A DNA stretch of 64,000 nucleotides from an uncultured Armatimonadota bacterium (lineage in GTDB: Bacteria; Armatimonadota; Armatimonadia; Armatimonadales; Armatimonadaceae). The notes under the pieces are model-generated. The model searched no databases. It was given only the letters and a program-made list of their open reading frames with translations, and was not told where the DNA came from. The translations under genes and the position numbers were made by a program. Position 1 is the stretch's first letter. Every line of letters begins with the position of its first letter. The stretch lies in contig CAIVZM010000050.1 in NCBI GenBank assembly GCA_903910385.1, positions 1-64,000 of the forward strand, in the 5' to 3' direction. This document shows, in pieces, positions 61,167 to 64,000 of the stretch.

Positions 61167-62645
61167 ATGAAAAAGTCACAGCGAATCGTGGTTATCGGGG
61201 CAGGGGTCGCCGGACTGGCGGCGGCATGTTCTCTGGCGCAAGAGGGGCGTGAAGTCGTCGTTCTGGAAAAGAACGATCAACCGGGGGGACGGGCGCGAAT
61301 CTGGCGCGACAGCGGATTCACCTTCGACATGGGGCCTTCGTGGTACTGGATGCCCGATGTGTTCGAGGAGTTTTTCGCTCGTTTTGGAAAGCGTTCCTCG
61401 GACTACTATGATCTGATCCGTCTGGATCCTTCGTATCGTGTGGTCTTTGGGGAAAACGATTTTGCTGATTTGCCCGCCGGGTATGACGCGCTCAAGGCGT
61501 TGTTCGAGAGCATCGAACCCGGCTGCGGCGCGAAGCTGGACGAGTTCCTGAAGCAGGCGGAATACAAGTATCAGGTGGGGATGGGCGATTATGTGCGCCG
61601 TCCTTCGCTGTCGATCTGGGAGTTCGCGGATTTACGGATGTTGCGGGAATCGATGCGGATCCAGATGTTCCAGTCGATGCGCAAGCATGTCGGCGCCTAC
61701 TTCAAAAGCGAAAAATTAGTCCGTATTCTGGAATTCCCGGTTCTGTTTCTGGGAGGAACGGCGCAGGAGATTCCGGCGATGTACAGCCTGATGGACTATG
61801 CCGATATTCGCGGCGGCACCTGGTATCCTCGCGGCGGCATGGTGAAAATCTCCGAGGCGATGTCGTCTCTGGCGGAATCGCTGGGCGTCCGCATTCATTA
61901 TGGCGCGGAGGCGAACGCGATAGCGGTAGAGAACGGGCGCGCAGTCGCTGTGCAAACGACGGACGGCGCTCGGTATGTGGCGGATGCCATTGTTGGGGCA
62001 GGGGATTACCATTTTATCGAGCAAAACCTGTTGTCCGCTGAGTGGCGCGATCATGATGAGGCGTACTGGCAAAAGCGGGTCATGTCGCCGTCCTCGCTGT
62101 TGTTTTATCTGGGCGTCGATAAGCGTCTGAAGAACCTTCAGCATCATAACCTTTTCTTCGATGAGGGATTGGAACTACACGCGCAGGAGATTTACCAGAC
62201 GCCCCGCTGGCCGACGAAGCCGCTATTCTATGTTTGTTGCCCCTCCCTGACCGACCCGACGGTCGCGCCGGAAGGAAAAGAGAACCTCTTTCTGCTGATG
62301 CCGGTCGCGCCGGGAATTGAGGACACGGAAGCGATTCGCGAAAAGTATTATAATGTCATAATGGATCGTCTGGAGCGTCTGACCGGGCAAGGGATACGCG
62401 AGAGCGTGGTGGTCAAGCGTTCCTATGCGCATCGGGATTTTGAGGAGGACTATCACTCCTACAAGGGAAACGCCTACGGTCTCGCTAACACTCTGTTGCA
62501 GACGGCTTGCTTTAAGCCGCGTCTGAAATCGCGCCGGGTGGACAACCTGTATTATGCCGGTCAGTTGACCGTTCCTGGCCCCGGCGTCCCTCCTTCCCTG
62601 ATTTCCGGGCAGGTAGCCGCTAGCCTGATCCTTTCAGGTAAGTAA
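61167..62645 (+). CDS. CrtI-type phytoene desaturase-like FAD oxidoreductase
   Basis: 492 residues. FAD-binding motif IVVIGAGVAGLAAACSLAQE with GxGxxG at 11-16, then VVLEKNDQPGGRARIWRDSG and FDMGPSWYWMPDVFEEFFAR. The C-terminal carotenoid-desaturase signature is present in NLYYAGQLTVPGPGVPPSLI. Members dehydrogenate phytoene or 4,4'-diapophytoene, or oxidise or isomerise carotenoids. No crtB or crtE genes are in the window, so the precise carotenoid reaction is open. Expected at the membrane surface. Confidence 0.88.
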   Translation: MKKSQRIVVIGAGVAGLAAACSLAQEGREVVVLEKNDQPGGRARIWRDSGFTFDMGPSWYWMPDVFEEFFARFGKRSSDYYDLIRLDPSYRVVFGENDFADLPAGYDALKALFESIEPGCGAKLDEFLKQAEYKYQVGMGDYVRRPSLSIWEFADLRMLRESMRIQMFQSMRKHVGAYFKSEKLVRILEFPVLFLGGTAQEIPAMYSLMDYADIRGGTWYPRGGMVKISEAMSSLAESLGVRIHYGAEANAIAVENGRAVAVQTTDGARYVADAIVGAGDYHFIEQNLLSAEWRDHDEAYWQKRVMSPSSLLFYLGVDKRLKNLQHHNLFFDEGLELHAQEIYQTPRWPTKPLFYVCCPSLTDPTVAPEGKENLFLLMPVAPGIEDTEAIREKYYNVIMDRLERLTGQGIRESVVVKRSYAHRDFEEDYHSYKGNAYGLANTLLQTACFKPRLKSRRVDNLYYAGQLTVPGPGVPPSLISGQVAASLILSGK

Positions 62646-63039
62646 GTGACGATAACGCCGCTGTTCTTTCGCGTCAAAAATCCCTGAACCTCGGACAAAA
62701 ACTTTTTGGTTAGGTTTTTAAGTTATGCTTTATTGGTGAAATATGTATAGGTAATTGCTGGGGTTCGAGAATGATAACTTTTCCTGTTTTATTTAAAAAA
62801 ATTGGGAACATAATTTGGGCATTGCTGTCTCTATAACTAACGCGGAATATCCTGCCTGAATCGGGCTTGTGATTTCGCTTCACAACACGGGGCGCCAGTC
62901 ATCACGGGCATCGCCGGTGGAGCGTTGCAAAGGGCGGGAAGGTGTTCTTTTGAACCATCCTGAATTTTGCGATTCATTGCGTTACCCCCTGCACTAACAT
63001 TTCGCAGAGGGAATTCTTTATCTATAGGGAGTGCTTACT
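62646..63039 (+). other. 394-bp region upstream of the third prepilin-like gene
   Basis: No gene is visible. The first part (about 62690-62830) is AT-rich; TTTAAG at 62717 and CTTTAT at 62728 are 11 bp apart, a weak echo of the phased repeats at the other two prepilin genes. An extended -10-like TGTATAGG lies near 62745-62751. The second part is GC-rich with possible stems, for example TGTGA with TCACA near 62870. The GGGAG site for the gene is at 63027-63031. Confidence 0.4.
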
Positions 63040-63906
<867 letters not shown>

Positions 63907-63908
63907 TT

Positions 63909-64000
63909 ATGAAATCAAACAACAAGCGGCACATCGCGTTCATCGTTCTTTGCGCCCTTTGCTGTGGTCCTCTGTCCGTTCTCCTTTCCGGTTGTGCGGC
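63909..64000 (+). CDS. Lipoprotein paired with the prepilin-like gene (partial)
   Basis: Starts at ATG 63909, 2 bp after the upstream stop, and runs off the window. MKSNNKRHIAFIVLCALCCG then PLSVLLSGCA gives a signal peptide II with lipobox LSGC (lipidated Cys29). It is the third example of a lipoprotein gene right behind a prepilin-like gene. Confidence 0.75.
   Translation, partial: MKSNNKRHIAFIVLCALCCGPLSVLLSGCA

Noticed and set aside
62646-63039. Possible c-di-GMP or other riboswitch before the third prepilin-like gene
   Set aside because: I compared it by eye with the GEMM consensus and found no matching core; only short stems are present. A covariance search (Infernal/Rfam) would decide.

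Overview
The window looks like chromosomal DNA of an Armatimonadota-type bacterium. The main pointer is three prepilin-like proteins of the DUF1559 / H-X9-DG class whose N-termini carry the signature [20 protein letters not shown] followed by QAR(E/A)KAR. Further pointers are three Gfo/Idh/MocA oxidoreductases, secreted or GH42-like carbohydrate enzymes, and many start codons placed directly behind a -10 box (leaderless-type promoters). No taxonomic marker such as rRNA is present, so this assignment is inference.

Layout. 1-2332: the 3' end of a UDP-glucose dehydrogenase, a perfect 21-bp bidirectional terminator, an oxidoreductase and a Tat-type metallophosphoesterase. 2342-15126, all minus strand: an RHS/YD-repeat polymorphic-toxin island. 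It begins (in transcription order) with one RHS gene that has a plausible start (12667-15126). Six displaced RHS C-terminal tips and one tipless core remnant follow. Each of the seven tips is followed by a palindromic hairpin and then a small, unrelated ORF: TPR, ankyrin, lipoprotein or membrane protein. This is the layout of toxin/immunity cassettes in an orphan-cassette archive. At least three of the tips belong to one apparently unnamed domain family, and one tip carries an HExxH metallopeptidase-like motif and is paired with a lipoprotein.

15507-26034: tandem FKBP isomerases, a BaiN-type flavoprotein, Sua5, a glycoside hydrolase, a substrate-binding protein, MoxR, TatD, a methyltransferase and a quinone reductase. 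26181-32730: alaS, then an alkaline-phosphatase-like membrane protein, ruvX, mltG and a YqeG-type HAD phosphatase in a tight operon. 32752-45201: methyltransferases, purL, a small-protein/nucleotidyltransferase pair, a beta-propeller protein, a histone-deacetylase-like hydrolase, lpdA, a GtrB-like glycosyltransferase and an orphan C5 DNA methyltransferase. 45295-49847: tRNA-Leu(UAA) and a very large GH42-like protein framed by disordered basic/acidic tails like those of RNase E. 51287-53933: two prepilin-like/lipoprotein gene pairs, each preceded by 11-bp-phased CTTAAT-type repeats. The remainder holds a YncE-propeller/phosphoesterase fusion, tRNA-Leu(UAG), tRNA-Gly(GCC), tig, hisG, a CrtI-like oxidoreductase and a third prepilin-like/lipoprotein pair cut by the window end.

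The most noteworthy system is the RHS cassette array. The toxin tips have lost their starts, while several partner ORFs keep their own ribosome-binding sites. That pattern fits a silent toxin reservoir with immunity still expressed. All functional statements here come from reading the sequence; no database search was possible.
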